Shown here piece after piece: positions 8,694-19,475 of a stretch of 64,000 nucleotides of DNA (position 1 is its first letter; each line of letters opens with the position of its first letter). The translations under genes and the position numbers were made by a program. Under the pieces are notes generated by a model. That model made no database searches. It saw only the letters and a list, made by a program, of their open reading frames with translations, and was not told the DNA's origin. This DNA is from Caryophanales bacterium (GTDB taxonomy: Bacteria > Bacillota > Bacilli > Bacillales > Bacillaceae_J), in assembly GCA_012840465.1 (NCBI GenBank), contig DULJ01000040.1:1-64000 (forward strand), in the 5' to 3' direction.

Positions 8694-11335
8694 ACAGTCA
8701 CAGTGACTGTTCGCTCATCCTACGGTCTAAATCGTTCTTTAATTCGGTTTGCCCTACCACCATTACCAAGCAATAGCCAGATTACGAAAGCTACGTTTCA
8801 GGCTTTTCAAGCTAATACAAACATCGGTAATACAGCGATTGATTTGCATCGAATTACTAGTTCTTGGAATGATTTCCGTGACGTGGAATACGCAGCCGTC
8901 GATTTTAGCCACACACGAGTCAAGCATCGCTCCCGCTACTTCCAATGTTTATTGGGAATGGGATATTACCAAGTTATCACAAGATTGGTATAGTAGCTTG
9001 CAGGCGAATTACGGACTATTATTAAAGAATAATAATGAATCATCAACTACACCTTATGGTTACTTTGGTGCAAGTGAAAATATACCAGCCTACATTCCAA
9101 AAATGACGATTACGTATACTGTTGTTCCTATTGGTACCGAAGATTTTTGGTATCAAACACAAGAAGGAGTAAACCCAAGCAACGGGAACTTAACGATAAC
9201 AGAATCCGATTTCGTATTTCGAATCCAACGGGTTGGGCGATAGTTTATTGTTCACACCTTATTCATTACTCAGACAAAGAAACATATGTAGTTAGTGGAT
9301 ATGTGAAAACCGTTTCAACTATAGGAAGAGCCTTTATAAAAATAGAATATTTTGATGCAGTAAACAATTGGCTTGGTCAACGTAATTCTTATGGGTTGTC
9401 AGGAACCTATGATTGGGATTACAGGCCATCATTACTAATGTTCCTGCAAAAACGGTTACCATCCGCGTATCAGCTGCTTTGGAGCCGGGTCAAGGAACTG
9501 CTTACTATGATGGAATGCAATTGGAAAAAGGGAATGTGGTTAGTGCTTATAACCTGATTGAAAATTCAAGCTTTGAACGCTATAGCAGTCCCACTGCAAA
9601 GATTCCCTTATCATGGACTCCCAGTAGCAATCTCTCCGCATCAGATGGCCGTGATCAAAATGCAAGTGAAATAGATACGAAGGTGTATGTAGGCAATTAC
9701 TCCTTTAAACTTACCGGTGAAAAAGGAAAAAACAAGTATGTAGTACAAAGGGTGCTGATTTCTGGAGATGCGAGTACGAAGTTCACCTTATCCGGGTGGT
9801 CTTACCAGGAAGGAGCCGATCCCAATGGTGGAAATTACGGGTTACAATTAGGGATTAATCATACAGATGGAACGATTGATTGGCGCTTTGCGAATGATTT
9901 TAGCAAAACGACATTCGGCTGGCAGCATCTCTCTGTTGTGGTCGAACCAGCGAAACCCTTTCAATCGATTGATGTCTATTTGCTTTATTATAATCAATCA
10001 GGATCTGCTTGGTTCGATGCGATGCGACTCGAGACAGCCCCTTCTCATACTTCTTACGAGTATGACGAAGGAAAAAGTTACGTTACCTTAATAAAAGACC
10101 CATTAGGAAACACAGCTAGTTATTCCTATGATTATTTCGGGAATACAACTGGCATAATCGATGGAAATGGCAATAAAACAATCAATACCTACAATGGAGC
10201 AAATGAGCTTACCTCTGTTAAAGATGCAAAAGGTTTTACTACTTCCTATCTATATGATGGGGAAGGGAATCTGACAGAGGTGACTAACCCCAAGGGATAT
10301 AAACAAACAAGTCAATTTAACGAACTAAATCAATTAACCAAATGGACGGATTCCTTAAATCGTTCAACTTCTTATGAATTCGATTCCCATGGAAATCAAA
10401 CGAAAATCCGTAATCCTAACAATACCATTATTTCAAATATTTTCGACATATCCAATCGTTTGGCATCTGTTTCTTATAATAATGTTAAACAATTTGATTT
10501 AGAATATGATGTAAACGACAATCTTATAAAAGTAACAAAAACAGGAGGTCTAAGTACAACATTTTCATATGACTTGAATAATCGTCTTGTTTCCGAAACC
10601 GAAGGAGTCAATACAACGGGCTATGCCTATGACGATAATTCCAACCTTACAGGATTATCTATTGCAGGTGGAAGCAAAACCGACTTTATTTACAATTCTC
10701 TTAACCTGTTGAGTACGATCTTAAAAAACAACTTGACCATTGTGAATCACATTTATAATGAAAGCGGTCAAGTGTTATCCAACCATTTCAACAATGGAAC
10801 CTACACATCCTTCGAATACAATGGAGCCAATCAGCTAGTCAGCCAAACGAATTACAATGTCGGTGGGGTAGTTGGGGAACGGTTTACTAACAGCTTTGAT
10901 AAAAACGGCAATATCGTAAATATTCAAATCCCGAGACTGGATCATTCATTTCAAATGATAAATTTCCGGGAACTGCTTATAACCAAATTTTACAAAATGG
11001 CTATACTTATCTAGAAAATAACCCTGTAATGAATATAGATCCATCTGGAAATGTCTCCATAAAACAAGGGATAAGTAAATTACCAAAATGGGTGGGTGAA
11101 ACCATTGCTAAAAAAGCAATGGAATGGGGAGTGATAGGGGGGTATAGGCGGAACTACAGGGGGAATTTTAGTTAGTTTGAGTCTTAGGAAAGGACCACAA
11201 AATTTGGATATTGGAGTTAAAGTAGGATACGTTGGTGGTTTTGTTTTTGCATACCATGCCGGTGCAATATCAGCATCACTATTGACAACTATTAGATATC
11301 GAATTGGAGTGTATTTATTTGGAAAAAATAAATAA
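8694..11335 (+). pseudogene. RHS/YD-repeat wall protein gene, multiply frameshifted, core deleted
   Basis: The order of recognisable parts is: a DNRLRE-like stalk domain (SYGLNRSLIRFALPPLPSN ... SSWN); a frameshift near 8885; its continuation (SNVYWEWDITKLSQDW); a carbohydrate-binding-like stretch (ETYVVSGYVKT ... TAYYDGMQLEKG) with breaks near 9240 and 9413; YD repeats from about 10030; then at about 10926 a deletion joining VNIQ to the RHS-core end (PETGSF-like, ENNPVMNIDPSGN) in another frame; then a short glycine-rich hydrophobic tip that is itself shifted near 11150 and stops at 11333. At least five lesions make it a clear pseudogene. Bases 10677-10926 are nearly identical to 2276-2530. 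Confidence 0.82.
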
Positions 11336-11361
11336 TAATTAATAAAGCAGAGGAAAAATAT

Positions 11362-11580
11362 ATGAAAATAATGATTATTGGTATTCTATTGATTATTATT
11401 GGGTGTAGCATTTTAGTTTGGTTAATTAAAGAATCTTATAAAAATAATAAAAATAAAAGTACAAAATATAAAACTTTCTATTTCCTATGGATTATTTTAG
11501 GTGTCTTATTAGATACAAGTGGATTAATCATTCTCTTTGGCTTAATATTTTTAGGAATACTTTTAATAATCTATTTTTAA
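11362..11580 (+). CDS. small membrane protein, possible orphan immunity protein
   Basis: This 72-residue protein consists of an N-terminal hydrophobic helix (IMIIGILLIIIGCSILVW), a short lysine/asparagine linker, and a hydrophobic hairpin at the C-terminus. It begins 26 bases after the RHS pseudogene stop, preceded by AGAGGAAAA. The RHS tip before it is also hydrophobic, which fits a membrane-acting toxin and membrane immunity pair. That is context-based inference. Confidence 0.55.
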   Translation: MKIMIIGILLIIIGCSILVWLIKESYKNNKNKSTKYKTFYFLWIILGVLLDTSGLIILFGLIFLGILLIIYF

Positions 11581-11631
11581 GGGAACCTGTCTCTCCTAAC
11601 CTTAATGCAATATTAAAGACTATTTATTTTG

Positions 11632-11664
11632 CAAGGAGTGCTCATAGGGTGTTCTTTGTTTTTT
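11632..11664 (+). terminator. terminator closing the RHS region
   Basis: A 12-pair stem with several G-T pairs (11632-11643 with 11647-11658) is followed by TTTTTT. Confidence 0.6.
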
Positions 11665-11763
11665 GATTTTTAATCAAATGACTTTACATTACGGGCTTAT
11701 TTAAAGATAATAGATTAAATAACGTATTTTTTTATTCGGATAGAATATTAGGTGATCGATTTT

Positions 11764-13965
11764 ATGGCTAATGAACAAGTACTAACAATAGAACAAGTAT
11801 TAGACCTCGCTGGACGCTATTTGCCTAAAGAAGATGTTGCGTTTGTTGAAGCAGCATATAAGTATGCAGAGGTGGCACACAGTGAACAATATCGGAAGTC
11901 GGGAGAACCGTACATTATCCACCCCATTCAAGTAGCCGGGATACTAGCAGAGCTTGAAATGGACCCTGTTACAGTTGCAGCAGGGTTTCTTCATGATGTC
12001 GTTGAAGATACAGAGGTAACATTAAAAGATTTAGAAGAGACATTCAATAAAGAAGTTGCGATGTTAGTTGATGGTGTTACAAAGCTAGGCAAAATTAAGT
12101 ATAAATCTAAAGAAGCACAGCAAGCTGAAAACCATCGCAAAATGTTCATTGCAATGGCTCAAGATATACGGGTAATCCTTATCAAACTTGCTGACCGTCT
12201 TCATAATATGAGAACGTTGAAGCATTTACCTCCGGAGAAACAAAGACGTATTTCTAATGAAACGCTTGAAATATTTGCTCCCCTTGCCCATCGTCTAGGT
12301 ATTTCAACAATCAAATGGGAGCTTGAAGATACCGCATTAAGGTATTTAAATCCACAGCAATATTATCGGATTGTTAACTTGATGAAAAATAAGCGGGCGG
12401 AGCGGGAAAACCAGGTCCATGAGGTCATTGATGAAATTCGGAAGCGATTGGATGAAGTTCATCTTAAGGCTGATATCTCAGGCCGTCCAAAGCATATATA
12501 TAGCATTTATCGAAAAATGGTGCATCAAAATAAACAATTTAATGAGATATACGATCTCCTTGCCGTTAGGGTTTTAGTGGAAAGTATTAAAGATTGTTAT
12601 GCGGTCCTTGGGGTGATCCATACTTGCTGGAAGCCGATGCCGGGAAGGTTTAAGGATTATATTGCAATGCCAAAGGCAAATATGTATCAATCCTTGCATA
12701 CAACCGTTATTGGTCCTAAAGGCGATCCGTTAGAGGTTCAAATACGAACAACTGAAATGCATCAAATTGCAGAATACGGGATTGCTGCCCACTGGGCTTA
12801 TAAAGAAGGAAAACAAATCACCCAAAACCGAGAGAATCTGCAAGAGAAGATGACATGGTTCCGTGAAATTCTTGAATGGCAGCAGGCTACGAATGATGCC
12901 GAAGAATTTATGGAATCGTTGAAAATTGATTTGTTTTCGGACATGGTCTTTGTATTTACCCCAAAAGGGGATGTTTATGAACTACCAAGAGGTTCGGTGC
13001 CCATTGATTTTGCTTACCGGATTCATACGGAGATTGGAAACAAAACGATTGGATCGAAAGTAAACGGGAAGATGGTAACGTTAGACCATGTTTTAAAGAC
13101 TGGTGATATTATTGAGATCCTGACATCGAAGCAATCCTTTGGCCCTTCACAGGATTGGATCAAGATCTGTCAGACTTCTCAGGCAAAAAATAAAATTAGA
13201 CAGTTTTTTAAGAAACAACGTCGTGAGGAAAATGTTGACAAAGGAAAAGAGTTAGTTGAAAAAGAAATTTTAAAACATGATTTTGAACTCAAAGAAGTAT
13301 TAACAGCTGAAAACCTAAACCGTGTAGCGGAAAAATTTAATTTTACAAACGAAGAAGACATGTATGCTGCAGTTGGTTATAACGGCATTACCGCTGCCCA
13401 AATTGCAACAAGATTAACAGAAAAGCTTCGCCGCAAGAAAGACCAGGTACAGCTTGAAGAATCGCTGTTAAAAGCTGTTGCTGAGGTAAAAAACATTCCG
13501 CATAAAAAGAAAAAAGATACCGGTGTCGTTGTAAAAGGCGTTGATAATCTACTAGTAAGATTATCAAAATGCTGTAATCCTGTTCCCGGTGATGACATCT
13601 TAGGATTCATTACAAAAGGACGAGGCGTATCTGTCCATCGCACCGACTGTCCTAATATCCACACTGAGGAAGCGAAGGAAAGGCTTCTTCCAGTTGAATG
13701 GGAAGGTAGTGGTGAAGACGGTAAAACATACAATGTTGACATTGAGATCACAGGTTATGACCGCCGCGGCCTTTTAAATGAAGTGCTTCAAGCGATAAAT
13801 GAGGCAAAAACGAATATCACGGCCGTTTCAGGTCGAACGGACCGAAATAAAATCGTTACAATTGATATTTCGATCCCAATTCAAAACGTGAATCATTTAC
13901 AAAAAATCGCTGATCGGATAAAATCAATCCCTGACATTTATTCCGTACGGAGAATTATTCAGTAA
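11764..13965 (+). CDS. relA: bifunctional (p)ppGpp synthetase/hydrolase RelA
   Basis: The protein makes and breaks the stringent-response alarmone (p)ppGpp from GTP/GDP and ATP in the cytosol. It has 733 residues, about the family length. The N-terminal HD hydrolase domain shows HPIQVAG and the HD pair at residues 77-78 (FLHDVVEDT). The synthetase domain follows (GRPKHIYSIYRKM, GRFKDYIAMPKANMYQSLHT), then TGS (FVFTPKGDVYELPRGSVPIDF), a CC/zinc-finger-like block (LSKCCNPVPGD) and a C-terminal ACT domain. The ATG at 11764 has AGGTGA nine bases upstream and starts with the usual MANEQVL. A GTG 12 bases earlier is less likely. In B. subtilis apt lies just upstream; here the RHS region does. Confidence 0.97.
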   Translation: MANEQVLTIEQVLDLAGRYLPKEDVAFVEAAYKYAEVAHSEQYRKSGEPYIIHPIQVAGILAELEMDPVTVAAGFLHDVVEDTEVTLKDLEETFNKEVAMLVDGVTKLGKIKYKSKEAQQAENHRKMFIAMAQDIRVILIKLADRLHNMRTLKHLPPEKQRRISNETLEIFAPLAHRLGISTIKWELEDTALRYLNPQQYYRIVNLMKNKRAERENQVHEVIDEIRKRLDEVHLKADISGRPKHIYSIYRKMVHQNKQFNEIYDLLAVRVLVESIKDCYAVLGVIHTCWKPMPGRFKDYIAMPKANMYQSLHTTVIGPKGDPLEVQIRTTEMHQIAEYGIAAHWAYKEGKQITQNRENLQEKMTWFREILEWQQATNDAEEFMESLKIDLFSDMVFVFTPKGDVYELPRGSVPIDFAYRIHTEIGNKTIGSKVNGKMVTLDHVLKTGDIIEILTSKQSFGPSQDWIKICQTSQAKNKIRQFFKKQRREENVDKGKELVEKEILKHDFELKEVLTAENLNRVAEKFNFTNEEDMYAAVGYNGITAAQIATRLTEKLRRKKDQVQLEESLLKAVAEVKNIPHKKKKDTGVVVKGVDNLLVRLSKCCNPVPGDDILGFITKGRGVSVHRTDCPNIHTEEAKERLLPVEWEGSGEDGKTYNVDIEITGYDRRGLLNEVLQAINEAKTNITAVSGRTDRNKIVTIDISIPIQNVNHLQKIADRIKSIPDIYSVRRIIQ

Positions 13966-13993
13966 GCAGTATTAGTATATGTATAAAATCATG

Positions 13994-14024
13994 TGGCGGC
14001 CCAATATGGAATTGGCCGCTTTTC
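13994..14024 (+). terminator. relA terminator
   Basis: GCGGCCCAAT pairs with ATTGGCCGC, one bulge, then TTTT. It separates relA from dtd. Confidence 0.6.
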
Positions 14025-14104
14025 TAATTTCACGAAGATTAAATCCGGGTAAAATATATAGATAAAGCCAAACTGTATAGGGTGCAAAATAAGGAGTTGT
14101 TAAA

Positions 14105-14545
14105 ATGAGAGTAGTAGTTCAAAGAAGCAAACAAGCTAATGTCCAAGTGAATGGGGAAATTGTTGGGAAAATTGAGAAAGGTTTAGTGCTTTTAGTTGGT
14201 ATAACTCATTCAGATACAATTGAAGATGGTAATTATATAGCTGAAAGGATAGTGAATCTCAGGATTTTTGAGGATGAAGACGATAAAATGAATTTATCAT
14301 TGCTTGATGTGGGGGGAGCTATTTTGTCAATCTCGCAGTTTACTTTATACGGGGATTGCCGGAAAGGAAGAAGGCCTAACTTTATGGCAGCGGCTAAGCC
14401 TGAATTTGCGAACGAGCTTTATGAAAAATTTAATGAATGCCTAAGAGCAAAAGGCGTCCAGGTTGAAACAGGTGTATTTGGAGCAATGATGGATGTCTCT
14501 TTAATCAATGACGGACCCGTTACAATCATCCTTGAAAGTAAATAA
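14105..14545 (+). CDS. dtd: D-aminoacyl-tRNA deacylase
   Basis: This enzyme hydrolyses D-amino acids wrongly attached to tRNA and also mis-charged Gly-tRNA(Ala). It has 146 residues, the normal size. Visible family motifs are [17 protein letters not shown] at the N-terminus, [18 protein letters not shown] (the SQFTL block) and the C-terminal [10 protein letters not shown], whose Gly-Pro pair belongs to the cross-subunit active site. AAGGAG lies seven bases before the ATG. Its place between relA and hisS is conserved in Bacillus. Confidence 0.96.
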   Translation: MRVVVQRSKQANVQVNGEIVGKIEKGLVLLVGITHSDTIEDGNYIAERIVNLRIFEDEDDKMNLSLLDVGGAILSISQFTLYGDCRKGRRPNFMAAAKPEFANELYEKFNECLRAKGVQVETGVFGAMMDVSLINDGPVTIILESK

Positions 14546-14632
14546 CCGAGTTAAATATTCACTCATTTTTCCTTCATAAGTAATTATTTAGTAATTTGTG
14601 GGCAAGCTATAACTAAATAAGTAAACGCATCC

Positions 14633-14827
14633 ATGAAGGGAATGAGGATAGTGCGTTATAGTGCAAAAGGAGAACTGACAGGTAATCCGGCAAATCAATT
14701 ATTTGGTGTTGATTTTCATGATTTTATGCAAAAAGAACAATCTGGAACGAGTATGGAAATTGCCCAAGAATTTGGAGTAACGCTGCGCACAGTTAAAGAT
14801 TTAAAAAAGCGGCTGGAAAGAAATTAG
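14633..14827 (+). CDS. small helix-turn-helix-like protein
   Basis: A protein of up to 64 residues. The C-terminal half (SMEIAQEFGVTLRTVKDLKKRLERN) has the pattern of a helix-turn-helix like sigma factor region 4, and the N-terminal half has RYSAKGELTGNPANQLFG. The start is uncertain: ATG at 14633 has little upstream, whereas AAGGGAATGAGG inside the reading frame would serve a GTG at 14651. Bacilli commonly carry a small gene at this site between dtd and hisS, but I do not know its role. Confidence 0.6.
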   Translation: MKGMRIVRYSAKGELTGNPANQLFGVDFHDFMQKEQSGTSMEIAQEFGVTLRTVKDLKKRLERN

Positions 14828-14829
14828 TA

Positions 14830-15160
14830 TTGACAAGAATGCAGTTCATCCGTAAGATTATAATCAATGCAAAAATAATATCGAAAAAGATCGAACCTAT
14901 AACGGAGAAAAGTAATTAAGATTACACATGGACAGAGAGGAAATGCCATAGGCTGAAAGCATTTCTCCATGATGATTTAATGAAGAACACTCAAGAGGTT
15001 CCACTCTGAAATAAACTATAGTAGGAGCTGGACGTGTCAGGCGTTATCTGAACAAAGTGGAAAGGCATATGGATTTAATTTTATTGCTTTTTCAACTAGG
15101 GTGGCACCACGGGTAAACTCTCGTCCCTACATTTAATGTAGGGGTGGGAGTTTTTTTGTT
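14830..15160 (+). promoter_or_regulatory. T-box leader (histidine) of hisS-aspS with promoter and terminator
   Basis: A promoter TTGACA (14830-14835), 17-base spacing, TAAGAT (14853-14858) precedes a long structured leader. The specifier is CAC (14988-14990), a His codon. The T-box AGGGTGGCACCACGGG lies at 15098-15113, followed by a terminator (15116-15157: GTCCCTACA with TGTAGGGG, then TTTTTTT). Uncharged tRNA-His should favour the antiterminator and transcription of hisS and aspS. Confidence 0.92.
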
Positions 15161-15192
15161 TTATTAAATTCATTGATCGGGAGGGAAAAAAT

Positions 15193-16461
15193 ATGGCGAT
15201 TAACATTCCACGCGGTACGCAAGATATCCTACCAGGTGTAGTTGAAGAATGGCAGTATGTGGAACAAAAAATGAGAGAAATTACGAAACGCTATAATTAT
15301 AGCGAAATTCGTACACCGATTTTTGAACAAACAGAGCTGTTCCAAAGAGGTGTAGGTGAAACTACAGATATCGTTCAAAAAGAAATGTATACATTTGAAG
15401 ATCGCGGTCGTCGTAGCCTAACACTACGTCCTGAAGGGACCGCTCCAACTGTTCGATCTTATGTTGAAAATAAAATGTATGGAGACCCAAACCAGCCAAC
15501 GAAGCTATTTTACATAGGTCAAATGTTTCGCTACGAACGCCCACAAGCAGGCCGTTGGCGCCAATTCGTCCAGTTTGGGGTAGAAGCCCTTGGCAGCAAC
15601 GACCCAGCGATTGATGCAGAAGTGATTGCGCTCGCGCTCGATGTATACCGTGAACTGGGCTTAAAGCATTTAAAACTTGTGATTAACAGCCTAGGTGATA
15701 TCGAAAGTAGAAAAGAGCACCGTAATGCTTTAATAGACCATTTTAAACCAAGAATTGGCGAGTTTTGTTCTGACTGTCAAAGTCGATTAGAGAAAAACCC
15801 AATGAGAATTTTAGACTGTAAAAAAGACCGTGATCATGAACTGATGAATTCGGCCCCATCGATTTTGGAGTATTTAAATGAGGAATCACAAGCCTTCTTT
15901 GAAAAAGTGAAAATGTATTTAACAGACATGGGTGTTGATTTTGAAATCGATTCACGTTTAGTGCGTGGCTTGGATTACTATAATCACACTGCCTTTGAAA
16001 TCATGAGCAATGCTGAAGGCTTTGGTGCGATCACAACCTTAATGGGTGGAGGTCGCTATAATGGACTCGCTGAAGAAATCGGCGGTCCAGCAACACCGGG
16101 AATAGGCTTTGCGTTAAGCATCGAGAGATTACTTTTAGCTTTAAAAGCTGAAGGGATTAGTTTACCAATTGAAAAAGGACTTGATTGCTATCTTGTTGCC
16201 CTTGGAGATTCAGCCAAAGACAAAGCGGCTTCTCTTTTATATGAATTAAGAAAAGCGGGATTCACAGCAGATAGGGACTACCAAGACCGCAAATTAAAAG
16301 CTCAATTTAAAGCAGCAGACCGTCTGAACGTTAAATATGTTGCAGTGCTTGGTGAAGACGAGCTTGCTAAAAATGTAATTAATGTAAAAGATATGGAAAC
16401 TGGTACACAAGAAGAAGTTCAGCTACCAAACTTTATCGAATATTTACTTGAAAGAAGTTAA
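15193..16461 (+). CDS. hisS: histidyl-tRNA synthetase
   Basis: The enzyme charges tRNA-His with histidine in the cytosol. It has 422 residues, typical for the family. Class II motifs are visible: motif 2 ([23 protein letters not shown]), the histidine A motif [14 protein letters not shown], and motif 3 (GGGRYNGL ... [13 protein letters not shown]). The C-terminal anticodon-binding domain begins near residue 330. GGGAGGG lies eight bases before the ATG. It is transcribed behind the His T-box and is followed after 13 bases by aspS. Confidence 0.97.
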   Translation: MAINIPRGTQDILPGVVEEWQYVEQKMREITKRYNYSEIRTPIFEQTELFQRGVGETTDIVQKEMYTFEDRGRRSLTLRPEGTAPTVRSYVENKMYGDPNQPTKLFYIGQMFRYERPQAGRWRQFVQFGVEALGSNDPAIDAEVIALALDVYRELGLKHLKLVINSLGDIESRKEHRNALIDHFKPRIGEFCSDCQSRLEKNPMRILDCKKDRDHELMNSAPSILEYLNEESQAFFEKVKMYLTDMGVDFEIDSRLVRGLDYYNHTAFEIMSNAEGFGAITTLMGGGRYNGLAEEIGGPATPGIGFALSIERLLLALKAEGISLPIEKGLDCYLVALGDSAKDKAASLLYELRKAGFTADRDYQDRKLKAQFKAADRLNVKYVAVLGEDELAKNVINVKDMETGTQEEVQLPNFIEYLLERS

Positions 16462-16474
16462 GGGGGATATAGAA

Positions 16475-18247
16475 ATGTCAGAGTTAGGAAGAAGTCATTA
16501 TTGTGGTGATTTACGCGAAGAGCATGTTGGAGAATCCGTTCAATTAAAAGGCTGGGTTCAAAAAAGACGTGACTTAGGTGGTTTAATCTTTTTAGATTTA
16601 AGAGACCGCACAGGAATTATCCAGGTTGTTTTCAACCCGGAAGTTTCAGGTGAAGAAAATGTTAAAATTGCTGACCGTGTAAGAAGTGAGTTTGTTTTAA
16701 ATATTAAAGGAAAAGTTGTTGCACGTGCGGAAGGTACTTTTAATAATAAAATTCCGACTGGAACGATTGAAGTTTTAGCTGAAGAGGTCGCGATTATCAA
16801 TGCATCAAAAACACCGCCATTTATGATTGAAGACGATGTTGATGCATCTGAAGAGCTACGCTTGAAATATCGTTATCTTGATCTTCGTCGTCCGGAAATG
16901 TTTAATACATTAAAAATGCGTCATCAAGTTTCTACAATAATCCGTAATTTCTTAGATCAGAACGGATTTTTAGATGTTGAAACGCCAATCCTGACGAAGA
17001 GCACTCCTGAAGGAGCACGTGACTATCTAGTGCCAAGCCGTGTTCATGAAGGTCAATTTTATGCATTACCGCAATCACCACAGCTTTTCAAACAGCTTTT
17101 AATGGTTTCAGGGATTGACCGTTATTATCAAATCGCACGTTGTTTCCGTGATGAGGACCTTCGTGCTGACCGTCAACCAGAGTTTACACAGGTGGATATT
17201 GAAACTTCCTTTTTAGATAAGGAAGACTTAATTGCCTTAATGGAAAAAATGATGACTTTAGTGCTTAAAGAAGTAAAAGGTGTTGATATCGTAACTCCAT
17301 TCCCACGGATGACTTATGATGAAGCAATGTCACGTTACGGATCTGATAAGCCGGATACACGTTTTGGCATGGAGCTAGTTGATGTAGGGGAATTAGTAAA
17401 AGATACCGAGTTTAAAGTATTTGCCAATGCGATCTCAGGCGGCGGACAAGTGAAAGCAATTAATGTTAAAGGTGCTGCTGAAAAATACTCTAGAAAAGAT
17501 ATTGATGCATTAATGGAGTTTGTGGGCCGTTATGGAGCAAAAGGGTTGGCTTGGTTTAAAGTGGAAGCAGATGGCTTAAAAGGACCAATTTCTAAGTTCT
17601 TCAATGAAGACCAACAAGCTGGAATTCAAAAAACGCTTGAAGCAGAAGTTGGAGACTTACTATTGTTAGTAGCAGATTCCAAGCAAGTTGTTGCGGACAG
17701 CTTAGGTGCTCTTCGCGGGAAGCTTGCTAAGGATTTACAATTAATCGATGAACATAAATTCAATTTCTTATGGATTACGGATTGGCCGCTCTTAGAGTTT
17801 GATCCGGATGCAGGTCGTTATTTCGCAGCCCACCATCCATTCACAATGCCAGTGCGTGAAGACTTACCATTGTTAGAAACAAATCCTGGTCAAGTTCGCG
17901 CACAGGCCTATGATATCGTCTTAAATGGTTACGAGCTTGGTGGCGGTTCTTCACGTATTTACGAGCGTGATATTCAAGAAAAAATGTTTAAAGTACTGGG
18001 AATGCCTGAAGAGGAAGCGCACGAACAATTCGGCTTCTTATTGGACGCATTTGATTATGGGACACCTCCACATGGTGGAATTGCGATTGGACTTGATCGT
18101 TTTATTATGCTTCTTGCTGGTCGTACAAACCTTCGTGATACAATTGCTTTCCCGAAAACAGCAAGTGCAAGCGACATTATGACAAATGCACCAAGTCACG
18201 TAAGTCACGATCAATTATTGGAGTTGAATTTACAGGTAAAACTATAA
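16475..18247 (+). CDS. aspS: aspartyl-tRNA synthetase
   Basis: The enzyme charges tRNA-Asp. It has 590 residues. It contains an N-terminal OB-fold anticodon-binding domain ([24 protein letters not shown]), class II motif 1, motif 2 ([16 protein letters not shown]), the bacterial GAD insertion (residues ~290-410), and motif 3 ([15 protein letters not shown]). The ATG at 16475 has AAGGGGG nine bases upstream. An in-frame ATG at 16448 overlaps hisS and lacks a ribosome site. It is co-transcribed with hisS under the His T-box. Confidence 0.97.
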   Translation: MSELGRSHYCGDLREEHVGESVQLKGWVQKRRDLGGLIFLDLRDRTGIIQVVFNPEVSGEENVKIADRVRSEFVLNIKGKVVARAEGTFNNKIPTGTIEVLAEEVAIINASKTPPFMIEDDVDASEELRLKYRYLDLRRPEMFNTLKMRHQVSTIIRNFLDQNGFLDVETPILTKSTPEGARDYLVPSRVHEGQFYALPQSPQLFKQLLMVSGIDRYYQIARCFRDEDLRADRQPEFTQVDIETSFLDKEDLIALMEKMMTLVLKEVKGVDIVTPFPRMTYDEAMSRYGSDKPDTRFGMELVDVGELVKDTEFKVFANAISGGGQVKAINVKGAAEKYSRKDIDALMEFVGRYGAKGLAWFKVEADGLKGPISKFFNEDQQAGIQKTLEAEVGDLLLLVADSKQVVADSLGALRGKLAKDLQLIDEHKFNFLWITDWPLLEFDPDAGRYFAAHHPFTMPVREDLPLLETNPGQVRAQAYDIVLNGYELGGGSSRIYERDIQEKMFKVLGMPEEEAHEQFGFLLDAFDYGTPPHGGIAIGLDRFIMLLAGRTNLRDTIAFPKTASASDIMTNAPSHVSHDQLLELNLQVKL

Positions 18248-18254
18248 AATAATA

Positions 18255-18283
18255 TTGATATTAAAACATCAATATGTTAAGAT
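18255..18283 (+). promoter_or_regulatory. 6S RNA promoter
   Basis: TTGATA (18255-18260), 17-base spacing, TAAGAT (18278-18283); the predicted first transcribed base is about 18292. Confidence 0.6.
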
Positions 18284-18291
18284 TCAAATAT

Positions 18292-18499
18292 AAAGTCCTG
18301 AGGTGCACGTTATTTAACCTATTAGTTTTGACCGAACATATTAACTAGGGGAGCTTGGAGTTTTCTAGTTACGTACATGCCTCAATCGGAAGCTGGCATT
18401 TCGCCGCCCGGAGGAAGTACAATGGCCTGAAATAGAGCACCCACCTGCTTTAAGCGGGTTCAAAACAAAGGCCGAGTAACGACACAAACGGGACTTTCA
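18292..18499 (+). ncRNA. bsrA: 6S RNA
   Basis: The regulatory RNA that binds the housekeeping RNA polymerase holoenzyme. The ends AAAGTCCTG (18292-18300) and GGGACTTTC (18490-18498) pair to form the closing stem of a long, mostly double-stranded rod about 207 bases long. B. subtilis 6S-1 (bsrA) sits at the same place, between aspS and tcdA/yrvM. The call rests on closing stem, size and conserved location. Confidence 0.85.
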
Positions 18500-18515
18500 T
18501 ACTTAAGAATGATAG

Positions 18516-18544
18516 CCCTAAGCACAGAGTTGCTTAGGGTTTTT
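18516..18544 (+). terminator. 6S RNA terminator
   Basis: CCCTAAGCA (18516-18524) pairs perfectly with TGCTTAGGG (18531-18539), followed by TTTTT. Confidence 0.8.
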
Positions 18545-18673
18545 ATATGTTCTCTAGCTGCCATAAGTCAAATATCGCTTAGCAAGCGGTATTATAGGAA
18601 AAGTAAACTTGAATGAAACCAACCATCTTAGGATAAAACATTACTATTACATATGTCTTGGAGAGTGAAAACA

Positions 18674-19450
18674 TTGCTACATCAATTTTCTAGAAATGAA
18701 CTTGCCTTTGGTAAGGAAGGATTGGACTTATTAAAAAATACAACGGTTGCCGTCCTAGGTATTGGCGGTGTGGGCTCCTTTGCTGCAGAATCATTAGCGC
18801 GTACAGGAGTTGGGAGATTAGTTTTAATAGATAAGGACGACGTGGATATCACTAATGTTAATCGACAATTAATTGCTCTATTATCAACGATTGGAAGATC
18901 AAAGGCGGAACTTATGAAGGAACGGATTGCTGACATTAATCCGGAGTGTGAGGTTATCGCCTTAAAGATGTTTTATACAGAAGAAACATATGAAGAAATT
19001 TTTAATTATGGATTGGATTATGTCATTGATGCATCTGATACGATTATTTATAAAGTCCATATAATGAAGGAATGTTTAAAAAGAAATATTCCAATCATCT
19101 CAAGCATGGGTGCGGCCAATAAAATGGACCCGACGCGCTTTAGAATTGCTGATATTTCTAAAACCCACACAGACCCGATTGCCAAGGTCGTTCGTCAGAA
19201 GCTTCGCAAAGAAGGGATACACAAGGGGATTCCAGTTGTCTTTTCAGATGAAAGTCCGATTGTCATCCGTGAAGAAATTAGAAGAGAAATTGCTAATGAG
19301 AATTCAGCAATTAGAAAGGCAAAAATGCCACCTGCTTCAAATGCTTTTTGCCCTTCAACTGCGGGTTTAATCATGGGTGCCTATGTAGTTCAAGAAATTT
19401 TAAAAGATATTAAAATCGAAAGGGTAGCACCAGAGCTGGACAAAAAATGA
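18674..19450 (+). CDS. tcdA: tRNA threonylcarbamoyladenosine dehydratase
   Basis: An E1-like enzyme that uses ATP to cyclise t6A37 of ANN-decoding tRNAs to ct6A. It has 258 residues. The N-terminal Rossmann motif VAVLGIGGVGSFAAE, the KDDVDITNVNRQ block and the later FCPSTAGLIMGAYV are typical of YrvM/CsdL. I place the start at TTG 18674, which gives LHQFSRNELAFG as in relatives and has GGAGAGTG at good distance; an ATG seven codons earlier overlaps that ribosome site. It shares its terminator with the convergent regulator gene. Confidence 0.93.
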   Translation: MLHQFSRNELAFGKEGLDLLKNTTVAVLGIGGVGSFAAESLARTGVGRLVLIDKDDVDITNVNRQLIALLSTIGRSKAELMKERIADINPECEVIALKMFYTEETYEEIFNYGLDYVIDASDTIIYKVHIMKECLKRNIPIISSMGAANKMDPTRFRIADISKTHTDPIAKVVRQKLRKEGIHKGIPVVFSDESPIVIREEIRREIANENSAIRKAKMPPASNAFCPSTAGLIMGAYVVQEILKDIKIERVAPELDKK

Positions 19451-19475
19451 GGCTGATCAAACGCAGCCTCATTTT
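19444..19475. terminator. shared bidirectional terminator of tcdA and the RsfA-like gene
   Basis: AAAATGAGGCTG (19444-19455) pairs with CAGCCTCATTTT (19464-19475). The stem contains both stop codons (tcdA at 19450, the minus-strand gene at 19469). Confidence 0.8.

Noticed and set aside
8749-9243. separate gene at the RHS 5' remnant
   Set aside because: It is the frameshifted continuation of the DNRLRE-like domain, so it was merged into the pseudogene.
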